Shown here piece after piece: positions 17,379 to 25,441 of a stretch of 37,952 nt of DNA. Positions within the stretch are counted from its first letter, which is position 1. Every line of letters begins with the position of its first letter. A model generated the notes under the pieces. That model was not told the DNA's origin. It saw nothing but the letters and a program-made list of their open reading frames with translations, and did not search any database. The position numbers and the translations under genes were made by a program. Source of the stretch: Clostridiales bacterium (GTDB lineage: Bacteria > Bacillota > Clostridia > Lachnospirales > Lachnospiraceae); assembly GCA_015655075.1 (NCBI GenBank), contig JAATFT010000088.1, positions 1 through 37,952 of the forward strand, read 5' to 3'.

Positions 17379-17544
17379 CTGGAGTGTGTTTGAAAAATGT
17401 TTGTGCCGGGCTGGATGCTCCACTTTGTGGGAGGCAAGGAACGATTTTGGGCGCGTAGTGGTGCTACGCTCCCAAAATTGCGACGCAGAATACCGCAAAG
17501 TGGGGCGTTCAGAACGGTACGATGATTTTTCAAACACGCTCTAG
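17379..17544. repeat. Repeat family A, copy A1 (about 166 bp)
   Basis: Non-coding inverted-repeat element. The terminal arm GAGTGTGTTTGAAAAAT pairs with ATTTTTCAAACACGCTC, ending in CTAG. An inner palindrome around GCGTAG-TGGTG-CTACGC lies within ATTTTGGG/CCCAAAAT arms. It is the reverse complement of A3 at 26638 with few differences. Together with about 200 bases of featureless sequence on its left it fills the gap between the second small membrane gene and the ferredoxin. Confidence 0.85.
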
Positions 17545-17635
17545 GGCAGGTGCTTTCGGTTAAAAAGCTGTGAGTAATGCTGTGGGCAATGCTAACAGCA
17601 GGGGTGAATGTCTTACATTAAGGAGGAAAATAAGC

Positions 17636-17824
17636 ATGAAATCAGATGTGGATCCGGAGCTTTGCATATCATGCGAGCTGTGTACGAATATCTGTCCTGA
17701 AGTGTATAGCATGGGCGATGACGGCTATGCCCATGCGATTGAGGAGGATATTCCGGAAGATAAGCTGCCGGAAGCAGAAGATGCCAGGGACAGCTGTCCC
17801 ACCAGTGCGATTGATTTGGATTAA
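17636..17824 (+). CDS. Single-cluster ferredoxin
   Basis: 62-residue low-potential electron carrier. Cys10, Cys13 and Cys16 in LCISCELCTNICP with Cys54 in DSCPTSAI can bind one [4Fe-4S] cluster; an extra Cys20 is usual for this clostridial/thermophile type. The acidic C-terminal half fits the family. ATG 17636 follows AAGGAGG; an upstream in-frame ATG (17570) has no ribosome binding site and would add residues not usual for the family. No obvious redox partner is adjacent; the gene stands among repeats. Confidence 0.92.
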   Translation: MKSDVDPELCISCELCTNICPEVYSMGDDGYAHAIEEDIPEDKLPEAEDARDSCPTSAIDLD

Positions 17825-17973
17825 TTAGAAATCACCGGAGGTATTATATTTATAAGCTGAATTTACGATGAATAATGGGAGTAATGAGATAAATTGCCTG
17901 AATGATAAACCGATCAATTATAGAATTGCATTGCCTTACATTTTTTCCATAAGGAAACATGAGGTGGTATTAT

Positions 17974-18024
17974 ATGGCGGTAGAAGATATAATATTTATA
18001 TCATTTATGTCAGGACGTGTCTGA
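17974..18024 (+). pseudogene. Gene start cut off by repeat A2
   Basis: GAGGTGG (17961-17967) precedes ATG 17974 at proper spacing, but the frame runs only 16 codons (MAVEDIIFISFMSGRV) and its stop lies inside repeat family A. It looks like the first codons of a gene interrupted by the element. The rest was not found downstream. The gap 17825-17973 otherwise shows nothing recognisable. Confidence 0.4.
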
Positions 18025-18183
18025 AACCTCATTGTACCATTCTGACGCTCTGACCGCTCCACTTTGTGGTATTCTGCGTCGCAATTTTGGAAATGTAAGC
18101 CCCACTACGCTCCTCAAATCGCTCCTTGCTCCCGCAAATTGGAGCGTCCAGTCCGTCACAAGCATTTTTCAGACACACTCTAG
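18012..18183. repeat. Repeat family A, copy A2 (about 170 bp)
   Basis: Same orientation as A3. The left end is degenerate (GGACGTGTCTGAAACCT), the right end intact (ATTTTTCAGACACACTCTAG). The core shares CCACTTTGTGGTATTCTGCG with the other copies. Its right end shares CTAG with the left end of the family B element at 18181. Confidence 0.8.
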
Positions 18184-18343
18184 TGTGCTGACAAGTTGAC
18201 ACTTGGACTAATGGCGTAGAATGGATTTTCATTCTGCGAGGCGGAGGAATGAGGCGTAGCGGTGGCTACGTCGATCGACGACAACGAAGCAGATGGAAAT
18301 TCAGGCAAGCCATTAGATAAGATATCAACTTGTCAGTGCACTA
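18181..18343. repeat. Repeat family B, copy B1 (163 bp)
   Basis: Terminal inverted repeats TAGTGTGCTGACAAGTTGA and (reading inward from the right end) TAGTGCACTGACAAGTTGA. Inner hairpins are AGAATGGATTTTCATTCT and CGTAGC-GGTG-GCTACG. Two further copies of exactly the same length are at 26431 (inverted) and 31031. The right end touches the ribosome binding site of the GNAT gene. Confidence 0.9.
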
Positions 18344-18355
18344 GGAGAAAATATT

Positions 18356-19231
18356 ATGGATAAAAAATATTTATTAATTAAGAACTATAAAGATGACAAA
18401 AAATTAAGAACAAGCTTTAATGAATTGGCAAAGAAGATATTTGGACTTGATTTTGAAGACTGGTATCAAAATGGATATTGGGGAGAAAATTATATGCCGT
18501 ATTCCATTGCAGACGGCGAAAAAATAATTGCTAATATTTCTGTAAATATCATGGATTTTGCTTGTGACGGAAAAAGAAAACATTATATTCAGCTTGGCAC
18601 GGTCATGACTGATGAGGCATATCGACATCAGGGCTTAAGCAGATTTCTAATGGAAAAAATTATAAAGGAATACCGGGAGCAGATAGATGGAATTTTTCTT
18701 TTTGCAAATAATAATGTGCTGAACTTTTATCCTAAATTAGGATTTCAGAAAAGTAAGGAATACCAATACTCAAAAACCGTTCAAAATGTAGATATAATGA
18801 GCGCCGTTCCTGTCCCAATGAGAAGCCGGACGGAGTGGAAAATGTTAGAAGCCGCTATGAAAAACAGCATATGCAACGGTTCATTTGAAATGGCATATAA
18901 TCCGGGCCTGATTATGTTTTATATCACAAAATTTATGAAAGAGTGCGTTTATTATGTGAAAGACCAGGATGCGTATGTAATTGCACAGATGGGGGACAAA
19001 GATCTGTTGATACATAACATATATTCAAATAAAGTAGTTGATTTGAATTCTATGATAAAAGCATTTGGAAGTGATATAAAGCAGGTTACATTAGGATTTA
19101 CACCATGGAATACGCAAGGATATATTAAGTCGGAAGTTCAGAGAGAGGATGACACATTATTTGTTATGGGAAAAGATTTTGAGAATTTTGACAGGAAAAG
19201 AAAGATGTTTCCAACGTTGTCACATGCTTGA
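18356..19231 (+). CDS. GNAT-family N-acetyltransferase
   Basis: 291-residue acetyl-CoA-dependent N-acetyltransferase, substrate unknown. The N-terminal GNAT fold includes YIQLGTVMTDEAYRHQGLSR, where Arg90-His-Gln92-Gly93 is the acetyl-CoA pyrophosphate loop, and NNVLNFYPKLGFQKSKEY as the last core strands. A C-terminal extension of about 140 residues (TRFK-type region from about 150, ending KMFPTLSHA) is a second domain seen in larger members that act on peptides or antibiotics. The ATG has AGGAG (18343-18347) 8 bases upstream; the first A of that site is also the last base of repeat B1. Transcription may depend on sequence in or beyond the repeats. Confidence 0.85.
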   Translation: MDKKYLLIKNYKDDKKLRTSFNELAKKIFGLDFEDWYQNGYWGENYMPYSIADGEKIIANISVNIMDFACDGKRKHYIQLGTVMTDEAYRHQGLSRFLMEKIIKEYREQIDGIFLFANNNVLNFYPKLGFQKSKEYQYSKTVQNVDIMSAVPVPMRSRTEWKMLEAAMKNSICNGSFEMAYNPGLIMFYITKFMKECVYYVKDQDAYVIAQMGDKDLLIHNIYSNKVVDLNSMIKAFGSDIKQVTLGFTPWNTQGYIKSEVQREDDTLFVMGKDFENFDRKRKMFPTLSHA

Positions 19232-19261
19232 TGGATGAATTATGAGCAATATAAGTTTGAA

Positions 19262-19320
19262 ACAAAAAAGTGAGGGAGCGTTCGAGACTGATGCCTGGCC
19301 TGCTTGAATGCTCCCTTACT
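19262..19320 (-). terminator. Intrinsic terminator of the uxaC transcript
   Basis: Arms AGTGAGGGAGCGTTCGA (19269-19285) and TTGAATGCTCCCTTACT (19304-19320) pair over 17 positions with a few G-U or mismatch pairs. Read on the minus strand, the stem is followed by a run of six T. It lies between the convergent GNAT and uxaC ends and may weakly stop the GNAT transcript too. Confidence 0.8.
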
Positions 19321-19347
19321 TACGCAGAGAAAATAAAATACTTGTTG

Positions 19348-20748
19348 TTAAAAACCAAAATATCTCCTGGTATTGTTATAGGAAATGTCTTTTACCATTT
19401 GTCCTAAATATTTTATATCGTTGGGATATTCCCCGTTTTCCACCCATTTGCCAATCATATCGCAAAGGATTCTTCTAAAATATTCATGTCTGGTGTAAGA
19501 AATGAAACTTCTGGAATCCGTTAACATACCGATGAAATTAGACAACAGGCCCACATTGGCAAGAGCGGTCATCTGCTCCGTCATACCCGTTTTATGATCA
19601 TTAAACCACCAGGCGGAGCCATGCTGAAGTTTTCCTATGGCTTCGGAATCCTGAAAACAGCCGATTACGGTGTTAATAATATTATTATCATTGGGATTCA
19701 ACGAATATATAATTGTTTTAGGCAATTCGTCCGTTTGATTCAGAGCGTTTAAATAATCCGTCATCTGAGCGGAGGAGGAGTAATTATTGATGCAGTCATA
19801 TCCGGTGTCGGGACCTGATTTCTTGAATTGAAGGGAATTGCTGTTACGTTTTGTGCCATAGTGCAATTGCATGGCCCATCCAAACTTGTGATATTGTCTT
19901 CCGACAAAAAGCAGGAAGGCTGTTTTAAATTGCTGCTGTTCTAATTCATCAGGAATAGTACCGTTCATCCTTTTGGCAAAGATTGCTTCAATTTCCTTTG
20001 CTTGTGCAGGCCGGTACATAATATATTCAAGGCCGTGGTCCGATACTTTACAGCCCATGGAATCAAAAAATTGAATGCGGTTTGCCAGGGCGGCGCAAAG
20101 TGAGGCAAAATCGGTAACAGGGATCCGGCTTACTTTGGATAACTTGGCGATATAATCACAAAATTCCGGTTTTTCAATGTTCATTGCCTTATCCGGACGG
20201 AAGGCAGGAAGTACTTTCACAGGAAAGGTTTTATCCTCTTTAATCAATTTATGCCATTCCAGAGAATCAATGGGATCATCGGTGGTACAGATGATCTCCA
20301 CCCCGGACTGTTTAATAATATTTTGCACACTCATGGAAGGTTCATGAAGCTTGGCGTTGCACAAATTCCAGACTTCTTCGGCCGTATCCGGATTTAGTAT
20401 GCCATGATAACCGAAATAGCGCTGTAATTCCAGATGGCTCCAATGATAAAGGGGATTGCCGATGGCCTTGGGCAAGGTTTGTGCCCACTTTTCAAATTTC
20501 TCCCGGTCGGATGCGTCGCCGGTAATATATTTTTCCTCAATACCGTTGGCTCTCATTAATCTCCATTTATAATGGTCCCCTCCAAGCCATACCTGAGTAA
20601 TGTTATCAAAGCTTATGTTCTCGGCAATTTCCCTGGGATTGATGTGGCAGTGATAGTCGATAATCGGCATATCTGCCGCATAATCATGATACAGCACTTT
20701 TGCTGTATCCGTTGTCAATAAGAAATCCTCATCCAAAAAATTTTTCAT
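19348..20748 (-). CDS. uxaC: Uronate isomerase
   Basis: Converts D-galacturonate to D-tagaturonate (and glucuronate to fructuronate), the first step of hexuronate breakdown. 466 residues, usual length, amidohydrolase-type TIM barrel. His33 and His35 in DYHCHINPREIAEN are the N-terminal metal ligands. ICTTDDP, VLPAFRPDKA, GWAMQLHYG and GMLTDSRSFISYTRHEYFRR are typical of the family. The start at 20748 follows GGAGG at 8 bases; an in-frame ATG five codons upstream overlaps that site. It sits 21 bases after the LacI-type gene on the same strand, so regulator and isomerase form an operon ending at the terminator at 19262. Confidence 0.97.
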   Translation of the reverse strand: MKNFLDEDFLLTTDTAKVLYHDYAADMPIIDYHCHINPREIAENISFDNITQVWLGGDHYKWRLMRANGIEEKYITGDASDREKFEKWAQTLPKAIGNPLYHWSHLELQRYFGYHGILNPDTAEEVWNLCNAKLHEPSMSVQNIIKQSGVEIICTTDDPIDSLEWHKLIKEDKTFPVKVLPAFRPDKAMNIEKPEFCDYIAKLSKVSRIPVTDFASLCAALANRIQFFDSMGCKVSDHGLEYIMYRPAQAKEIEAIFAKRMNGTIPDELEQQQFKTAFLLFVGRQYHKFGWAMQLHYGTKRNSNSLQFKKSGPDTGYDCINNYSSSAQMTDYLNALNQTDELPKTIIYSLNPNDNNIINTVIGCFQDSEAIGKLQHGSAWWFNDHKTGMTEQMTALANVGLLSNFIGMLTDSRSFISYTRHEYFRRILCDMIGKWVENGEYPNDIKYLGQMVKDISYNNTRRYFGF

Positions 20749-20769
20749 TTCTACATCCTCCATATTAAA

Positions 20770-21771
20770 TTAAAAATTAGTTGTATTCCGGATAATTAAA
20801 TCACCGGAAATGGTTGTTTTATTTGGCACTTTCTGACCGTCCAGTACGCGCATCAGGGTGTTTACCGTAGTAATACTCAAGGTTTCGACATGGTTATCCA
20901 CCGAGGTAAGCTCCGGTTCGCAGCAATTGGCCAACAGGGAATTATTATAACCGACAATGCTTAATTCCCGGGGAATGGCAATGCCACCTGCCCTGGCATA
21001 TTTAATGGCGCCCACTCCCAGGATATCCTCAGCGGCAATGACGGCATCAAATTTTAGTCCGTTTTCCGATAAATGCAGCAGTAAATCCCTCGCTCCTTCT
21101 ATGGTGCCGGGACAACACTGAATTAAATCTTCATTTACCGTTTGAAACCTCTTTGTTACGGCGGCCTTGTAACCATCCAGCTTTTGTATGCCGCTGTAAG
21201 ACTTGGCCGTATAAAGATACAGGATGTTTTTAGACCCCTGATGAAGCAAAAGAGAAGCGGCGTCGAAAGTGGCCTGGTAATCATCACATAAGGTACAGTA
21301 AATGTTCGGTTTATTTAAATATCCGTTCATTAACATTACGGGAACTTCACCGGAGGCCTTCATAATATAAGCGTTATCCTCCCGGTTGAATTCAAGAAAA
21401 CCGGAGCCTACCAGGATGATGGCATCCACCCGTTTGGAAAGCAGGAGACTTAAATAGTTCTGTTTATTCTTTAATTCGTAACCCGTACAGCACAGAAACG
21501 AATCGTAACCGTTCTTACGGAGTTCCCGTTCCAGATAATAAACGGCATTGGCCAAAAAGGGATCGGAAGAATCCGCACACATAATTCCGATGGTTTTCAT
21601 GGAATTTAAGCCCAAACCTCTGGCAAATACATTAGGGGTATAGCCGATTTCCTCCATAACGGCAAGAACCTTTTGTCTGGTTTTCTCTCTTACGTTAGGA
21701 TTGCCGTTAAGGACACGTGATACGGTGGCTATGGACACGCCGGCTCTTTCCGATACGTCATAAATATTCAT
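20770..21771 (-). CDS. LacI-family repressor of the uronate cluster
   Basis: 333 residues. The N-terminal LacI helix-turn-helix and hinge (MNIYDVSERAGVSIATVSRV, then LNGNPNVREKT) bind DNA; residues about 60-330 form a periplasmic-binding-protein-like sensor domain (GIMCADSSDPFLANAVYYLE, VIAAEDILGVGAIKYAR, LSIVGYNNS). The ATG follows GGAGGTGA. It is encoded with uxaC and divergent from uxaB-uxaA, with matching GTAA..TTAC palindromes on both sides of the shared promoter region, so it very probably represses both transcripts until a hexuronate or intermediate binds. The inducer is not known. Confidence 0.93.
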   Translation of the reverse strand: MNIYDVSERAGVSIATVSRVLNGNPNVREKTRQKVLAVMEEIGYTPNVFARGLGLNSMKTIGIMCADSSDPFLANAVYYLERELRKNGYDSFLCCTGYELKNKQNYLSLLLSKRVDAIILVGSGFLEFNREDNAYIMKASGEVPVMLMNGYLNKPNIYCTLCDDYQATFDAASLLLHQGSKNILYLYTAKSYSGIQKLDGYKAAVTKRFQTVNEDLIQCCPGTIEGARDLLLHLSENGLKFDAVIAAEDILGVGAIKYARAGGIAIPRELSIVGYNNSLLANCCEPELTSVDNHVETLSITTVNTLMRVLDGQKVPNKTTISGDLIIRNTTNF

Positions 21772-21788
21772 AAATCACCTCCAATGTT

Positions 21789-21800
21789 GTAAGCACTTAC
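21789..21800. promoter_or_regulatory. LacI-type operator in front of the repressor gene
   Basis: GTAAGCACTTAC, with perfect GTAAG/CTTAC arms around a two-base centre. It lies in the leader between the minus-strand promoter (21834-21862) and the repressor start. It matches the operator at 21976 in layout and implies autoregulation. Confidence 0.65.
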
Positions 21801-21833
21801 GCGTATTGCAAACTGCCTGCATTTGCTTTTTTT

Positions 21834-21862
21834 ATTATACTATAATTACACAACCATGACAA
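21834..21862 (-). promoter_or_regulatory. Sigma-A promoter for the repressor-uxaC operon
   Basis: On the minus strand TTGTCA (21862-21857), 17-base spacer, TATAAT (21839-21834). It directs transcription toward the LacI-type gene and uxaC. Confidence 0.65.
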
Positions 21863-21942
21863 TACATATTTTATTAATCGAAACTATGGAATATTATAAT
21901 GATAAAATAGCAACCGCAATAAAATAAAAGATAGAAAAACAA

Positions 21943-21971
21943 TTGACATATTATCAAATAATTAGTAAAAT
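21943..21971 (+). promoter_or_regulatory. Sigma-A promoter for uxaB-uxaA
   Basis: TTGACA (21943-21948), 17-base spacer, TAAAAT (21966-21971). The operator at 21974-21989 begins three bases after the -10 box, at the expected transcription start. Confidence 0.75.
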
Positions 21972-21973
21972 TA

Positions 21974-21989
21974 ATGTAAACGCTTACAT
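21974..21989. promoter_or_regulatory. LacI-type operator overlapping the uxaB transcription start
   Basis: ATGTAAACGCTTACAT is a near-perfect 16-base palindrome with the central CG typical of LacI/GalR sites. It lies directly after the -10 box, so a bound repressor would block initiation. A CcpA-type catabolite site looks similar, so control by CcpA instead of, or as well as, the local repressor is possible. Confidence 0.75.
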
Positions 21990-22043
21990 AAATTAAAGGA
22001 TTCCCAATATGCATAATAATTTTATAAATATAAGGAGGCAGCA

Positions 22044-23513
22044 ATGGAAATATTAAATAAGAAAATGACGAAAAGGCTTGACAGGCCGATCAAAGTGCTT
22101 CAATTTGGGGAAGGCAATTTCTTAAGGGCATTTGCGGACTATATGATTGACGTTGCCAATGAGGCGGGTGTATTCAACGGAAATATTGTTATTGTAAAAC
22201 CCATTGCCTACGGCAATCTGGACGCATTCCGCAGACAGGACTGTCAGTACACTTTATCCTTAAGAGGAAAAGAAAACGGAGAAGTCAAGGTGGTTAACAG
22301 AGTAATTACCAGCGTTTCCGACGCAGCGGCAGCCATTGAAGAGTATGATAAATATGCGGCTTATGCGAAATTAGAAACTTTGCGGTTTATTATATCCAAC
22401 ACGACGGAAGCCGGAATTGTCTATGATGAAACCGATTCCTTCAAGGCGGCCCCTCCCAAAACCTTTCCCGGTAAATTAACCAAATTTTTGTATGAAAGAT
22501 ACCGGTTTTTTAACGGTGACAAAACAAAAGGACTGGTCATGATCCCATGTGAGCTGATTGATAATAACGGCGGCACCTTAAAGCAGTGTGTATTAAAATT
22601 TGCAGGCCTCTGGAAACTGGAAGCAGATTTCTTAACCTGGATAAACGAGGCGTGTACATTCTGCAGCACCCTGGTGGACCGTATTGTAACGGGTTACCCG
22701 AGGGATGAGGCAAAAGAAATATGCAAAGGTTTAGGCTATGAGGATGCACTTTTGGATACGGGGGAAATCTTTGGATTGTGGGTTATCGAAAGCGATAGGG
22801 ACATTTCGCAGGAATTTCCCCTTGATAAAGCAGGACTTCCGGTTATATTTACGGATAATCAGAAGCCGTACCGGGAAAGAAAGGTAAGGATTTTAAACGG
22901 TGCCCACACTTCATTTGTACCGGCCTCCTATCTGGCAGGCAATGATTATGTGCTGGAATCCATGCGGGATAGGGATATAAGGGATTTTATGACCAAAACC
23001 ATATTTGATGAAATTATACCTACCTTAACCCTGCCGAAGGAGGAATTACATACCTTTGCCGATTCCGTAATAGAAAGGTTTGAGAATCCGTATATCAAAC
23101 ATGCCTTGCTGTCCATATCCCTAAATTCCGTATCAAAATGGAAAGCACGCTGTCTGCCGAGCTTTAGGGAATATGTTTGTAAATTCGGAAAGCTGCCGCC
23201 GCACCTGACCTTTTCCCTGGCCGCTCTGATGAGCTTTTACAGAAGCGACGAGCCTTCGGACCATGCGTTAATCGGACACAGAGGCAGGGATAGTTATAAG
23301 ATTATGGACGATGATTTAGTTCTGGAATTTTTCAGGAAGAATTCCAAACTCCCCAACAGAGAATTTGCAGAGGCTTATTTAAGCAACACGGTCTTTTTCG
23401 GGGAGGACATGTCACAATATAAAGGCCTTGCCGGCATGACGGCCGATTATATTGATAACATTGAAAAACTGGGAATACGTGAAGCCGTAAGAAGGGTGAA
23501 TACGGCAGGATAA
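22044..23513 (+). CDS. uxaB: Tagaturonate reductase (altronate oxidoreductase)
   Basis: Reduces D-tagaturonate to D-altronate with NADH, second step of galacturonate use. 489 residues of the long-chain mannitol-dehydrogenase family. The Rossmann motif is QFGEGNFLRAF near residue 20; the catalytic segment RKVRILNGAHTSFVPA holds the family Lys and Asn-x-x-His. The ATG follows AAGGAGG. It is the first gene after the controlled promoter and operator. A fructuronate reductase (UxuB) role is possible in principle, but the neighbouring altronate dehydratase favours UxaB. Confidence 0.93.
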   Translation: MEILNKKMTKRLDRPIKVLQFGEGNFLRAFADYMIDVANEAGVFNGNIVIVKPIAYGNLDAFRRQDCQYTLSLRGKENGEVKVVNRVITSVSDAAAAIEEYDKYAAYAKLETLRFIISNTTEAGIVYDETDSFKAAPPKTFPGKLTKFLYERYRFFNGDKTKGLVMIPCELIDNNGGTLKQCVLKFAGLWKLEADFLTWINEACTFCSTLVDRIVTGYPRDEAKEICKGLGYEDALLDTGEIFGLWVIESDRDISQEFPLDKAGLPVIFTDNQKPYRERKVRILNGAHTSFVPASYLAGNDYVLESMRDRDIRDFMTKTIFDEIIPTLTLPKEELHTFADSVIERFENPYIKHALLSISLNSVSKWKARCLPSFREYVCKFGKLPPHLTFSLAALMSFYRSDEPSDHALIGHRGRDSYKIMDDDLVLEFFRKNSKLPNREFAEAYLSNTVFFGEDMSQYKGLAGMTADYIDNIEKLGIREAVRRVNTAG

Positions 23514-23573
23514 CCTGCGGTATGCAATTTACTTTATTATTCTTAAGATGCCGCTATGGGGCATCATGTTGGT

Positions 23574-23632
23574 AAGAGTGAAAGAAAATATAGATCAGGA
23601 AAGGATGCCACCTTATGGTTCTTTCACTTCTT
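23574..23632. repeat. Inverted repeat between uxaB and uxaA
   Basis: AAGAGTGAAAGAA (23574-23586) pairs with TTCTTTCACTTCTT (23619-23632), one base bulged, loop of 32. The right arm is T-rich and runs into TTTATT, so it may attenuate transcription or mark an RNA processing site between the two genes. Confidence 0.45.
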
Positions 23633-23684
23633 TTATTAGTGGCAGTATTGCAGGAGGTTCTGCGGTATTCAACGGGTATAAAAT

Positions 23685-25166
23685 ATGCAGGAGTATATAA
23701 AAATCCATATAGCGGATAATGTGGCTGTGGCACTAGAGGAACTGGAAGCTGGGACTGTCGTTAAGACCGGAAATGAGAAGGTAATGTTAACACAAACTGT
23801 TCCGGCCGGCCACAAATTTACCATAAAAGCAATAAATAAAAATGACAGGATTATAAAATATGGTTTCCCTATTGGTTATGCAAAGGAGGATATGGGACCG
23901 GGAATATGGATACATACCCATAACATCATAACTACCTTAGGGGACATACTGGACTATTCCTACCGGCCCTCCTATACGGAAATTGCGCCCACTAAAAAGG
24001 CTTGTTTTAAAGGTTACCGCAGGCCCGACGGCAGGGTGGGAATCCGGAATGAGATATGGATTATACCCACGGTAGGCTGTGTCAATTCCATTGCGGTCAG
24101 TATGGAAAAACAGGCCGTCCCTTTCATTGCCGGAAGTGTGGAAGCAGTGGTAGCTTTTCCTCATCCTTACGGTTGTTCCCAGCTGGGGGACGATCAGGAA
24201 AATACAAGACAGATTCTTGCCGATTTGGTGAAACATCCCAATGCAGGGGGTATACTGGTGCTGGGATTGGGATGTGAAAACAGCAGTATTGAAGAATTGA
24301 AATCTTACATCGGCCCGTATGATGAACGGCGCGTTAAATTTCTTCAATGTCAGGATGTGGAAGACGAAATGGAGGAAGGACTGGCATTGCTGGAAAAATT
24401 AATCCATTATGCCGGCAGTCTTAAGCGGGAAGAAATCGAAGCGGGAGAATTAATCGTGGGAATGAAATGCGGAGGCTCTGACGGTTTGTCGGGAATTACC
24501 GCCAACCCCCTTGTGGGAAGCTTCTCGGATCGGTTAATCTCGAAAGGCGGAACTACGATTTTAACGGAAGTGCCGGAAATGTTCGGGGCGGAAACCTTAT
24601 TGATGAACCGCTGCAGGAATGAAGAGATTTTTTTTAAAACCGTGGCGATGATAAATAATTTTAAAAAATATTTTGCAGACTATAACCAGCCAATTTATGA
24701 AAATCCTTCCCCTGGGAATAAAAAAGGCGGTATCTCCACTCTGGAGGATAAATCCTTAGGGTGTACCCAGAAGTCGGGCAGTGCACCGGTATCGGGGGTA
24801 CTTGATTATGGCGATATTGTTAAAACAAAAGGCCTGAATCTTTTAAGCGGCCCCGGTAACGACCTGGTTGCCGCAACGGCATTAGCCGCCGCCGGTGCCC
24901 ATATCATATTATTTACTACCGGGAGAGGCACGCCTTTTGCTTCCCCGGTACCCACCATAAAGATAGCCAGCAATACCCCCCTGTCACAGAAAAAAGCAAA
25001 CTGGATTGACTTTAATGCCGGCCAGCTTGTGGAAGGCACCGGGAGGGAAGAATTAACAGAGCGGCTGTTCCAATATGTATTTGAAGTGGCATCTGGAAGA
25101 AAGGTAAAAGCAGAACTAGCGGGATATCACGATATGGCCATTTTTAAAAAAGGTGTTACACTTTAA
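23685..25166 (+). CDS. uxaA: Altronate dehydratase
   Basis: Removes water from D-altronate to give 2-keto-3-deoxygluconate, third step of galacturonate breakdown. 493 residues, full length: N-terminal SAF domain (about 1-95, IKIHIADNVAVALEELEAG), then the dehydratase body with GVRNEIWIIPTVGCVNSIA-like, FPHPYGCSQLGDDQENT, GMKCGGSDGLSGITANPL and FTTGRGTPFASPVPTIKIA. Conserved cysteines and the SxLG/CGGSDG segments suit an iron-dependent enzyme. The ATG has no good ribosome binding site at normal distance (an AGGAGG is 28 bases upstream), but the protein start matches the family. The later enzymes (KDG kinase and aldolase) are not in the window. Confidence 0.94.
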   Translation: MQEYIKIHIADNVAVALEELEAGTVVKTGNEKVMLTQTVPAGHKFTIKAINKNDRIIKYGFPIGYAKEDMGPGIWIHTHNIITTLGDILDYSYRPSYTEIAPTKKACFKGYRRPDGRVGIRNEIWIIPTVGCVNSIAVSMEKQAVPFIAGSVEAVVAFPHPYGCSQLGDDQENTRQILADLVKHPNAGGILVLGLGCENSSIEELKSYIGPYDERRVKFLQCQDVEDEMEEGLALLEKLIHYAGSLKREEIEAGELIVGMKCGGSDGLSGITANPLVGSFSDRLISKGGTTILTEVPEMFGAETLLMNRCRNEEIFFKTVAMINNFKKYFADYNQPIYENPSPGNKKGGISTLEDKSLGCTQKSGSAPVSGVLDYGDIVKTKGLNLLSGPGNDLVAATALAAAGAHIILFTTGRGTPFASPVPTIKIASNTPLSQKKANWIDFNAGQLVEGTGREELTERLFQYVFEVASGRKVKAELAGYHDMAIFKKGVTL

Positions 25167-25441
25167 CCTTACAAAGTACTTGGGAGGTTATTTGTGCCAC
25201 GGTGACAGCTGACGGATTTGTCGGACTTCATTTTAGGGACAGGTAGGCAGGAGGACGGAAATCTATAATAAATGATGGAATTTTTGCGGCAAATATAGTA
25301 AAATAAAAAATGACCCAGGGTTATCGTTTCGGAAATAATGGAAAAGTTCTGAAGCCGCACGGCGTAGAGTATTTGTATTCAGAGAACCTATCAGATGCTT
25401 TAATATAGGAGCACTCTAATAGATGAAAGGAAGGAAAAGTT

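Noticed and set aside
17288..17533. Open frames of 60-86 codons inside repeat family A (also 18017-18199 and 26616-26876)
   Set aside because: They encode similar peptides only because the repeat is duplicated; no ribosome binding sites, and the element has a hairpin structure instead.
17868..18053. 61-codon plus-strand frame before and into repeat A2
   Set aside because: No ribosome binding site and its second half is repeat sequence.
17379..18343. CRISPR array
   Set aside because: The repeats are long, inverted, irregularly placed and of two families; there are no short evenly spaced direct repeats and no cas genes.
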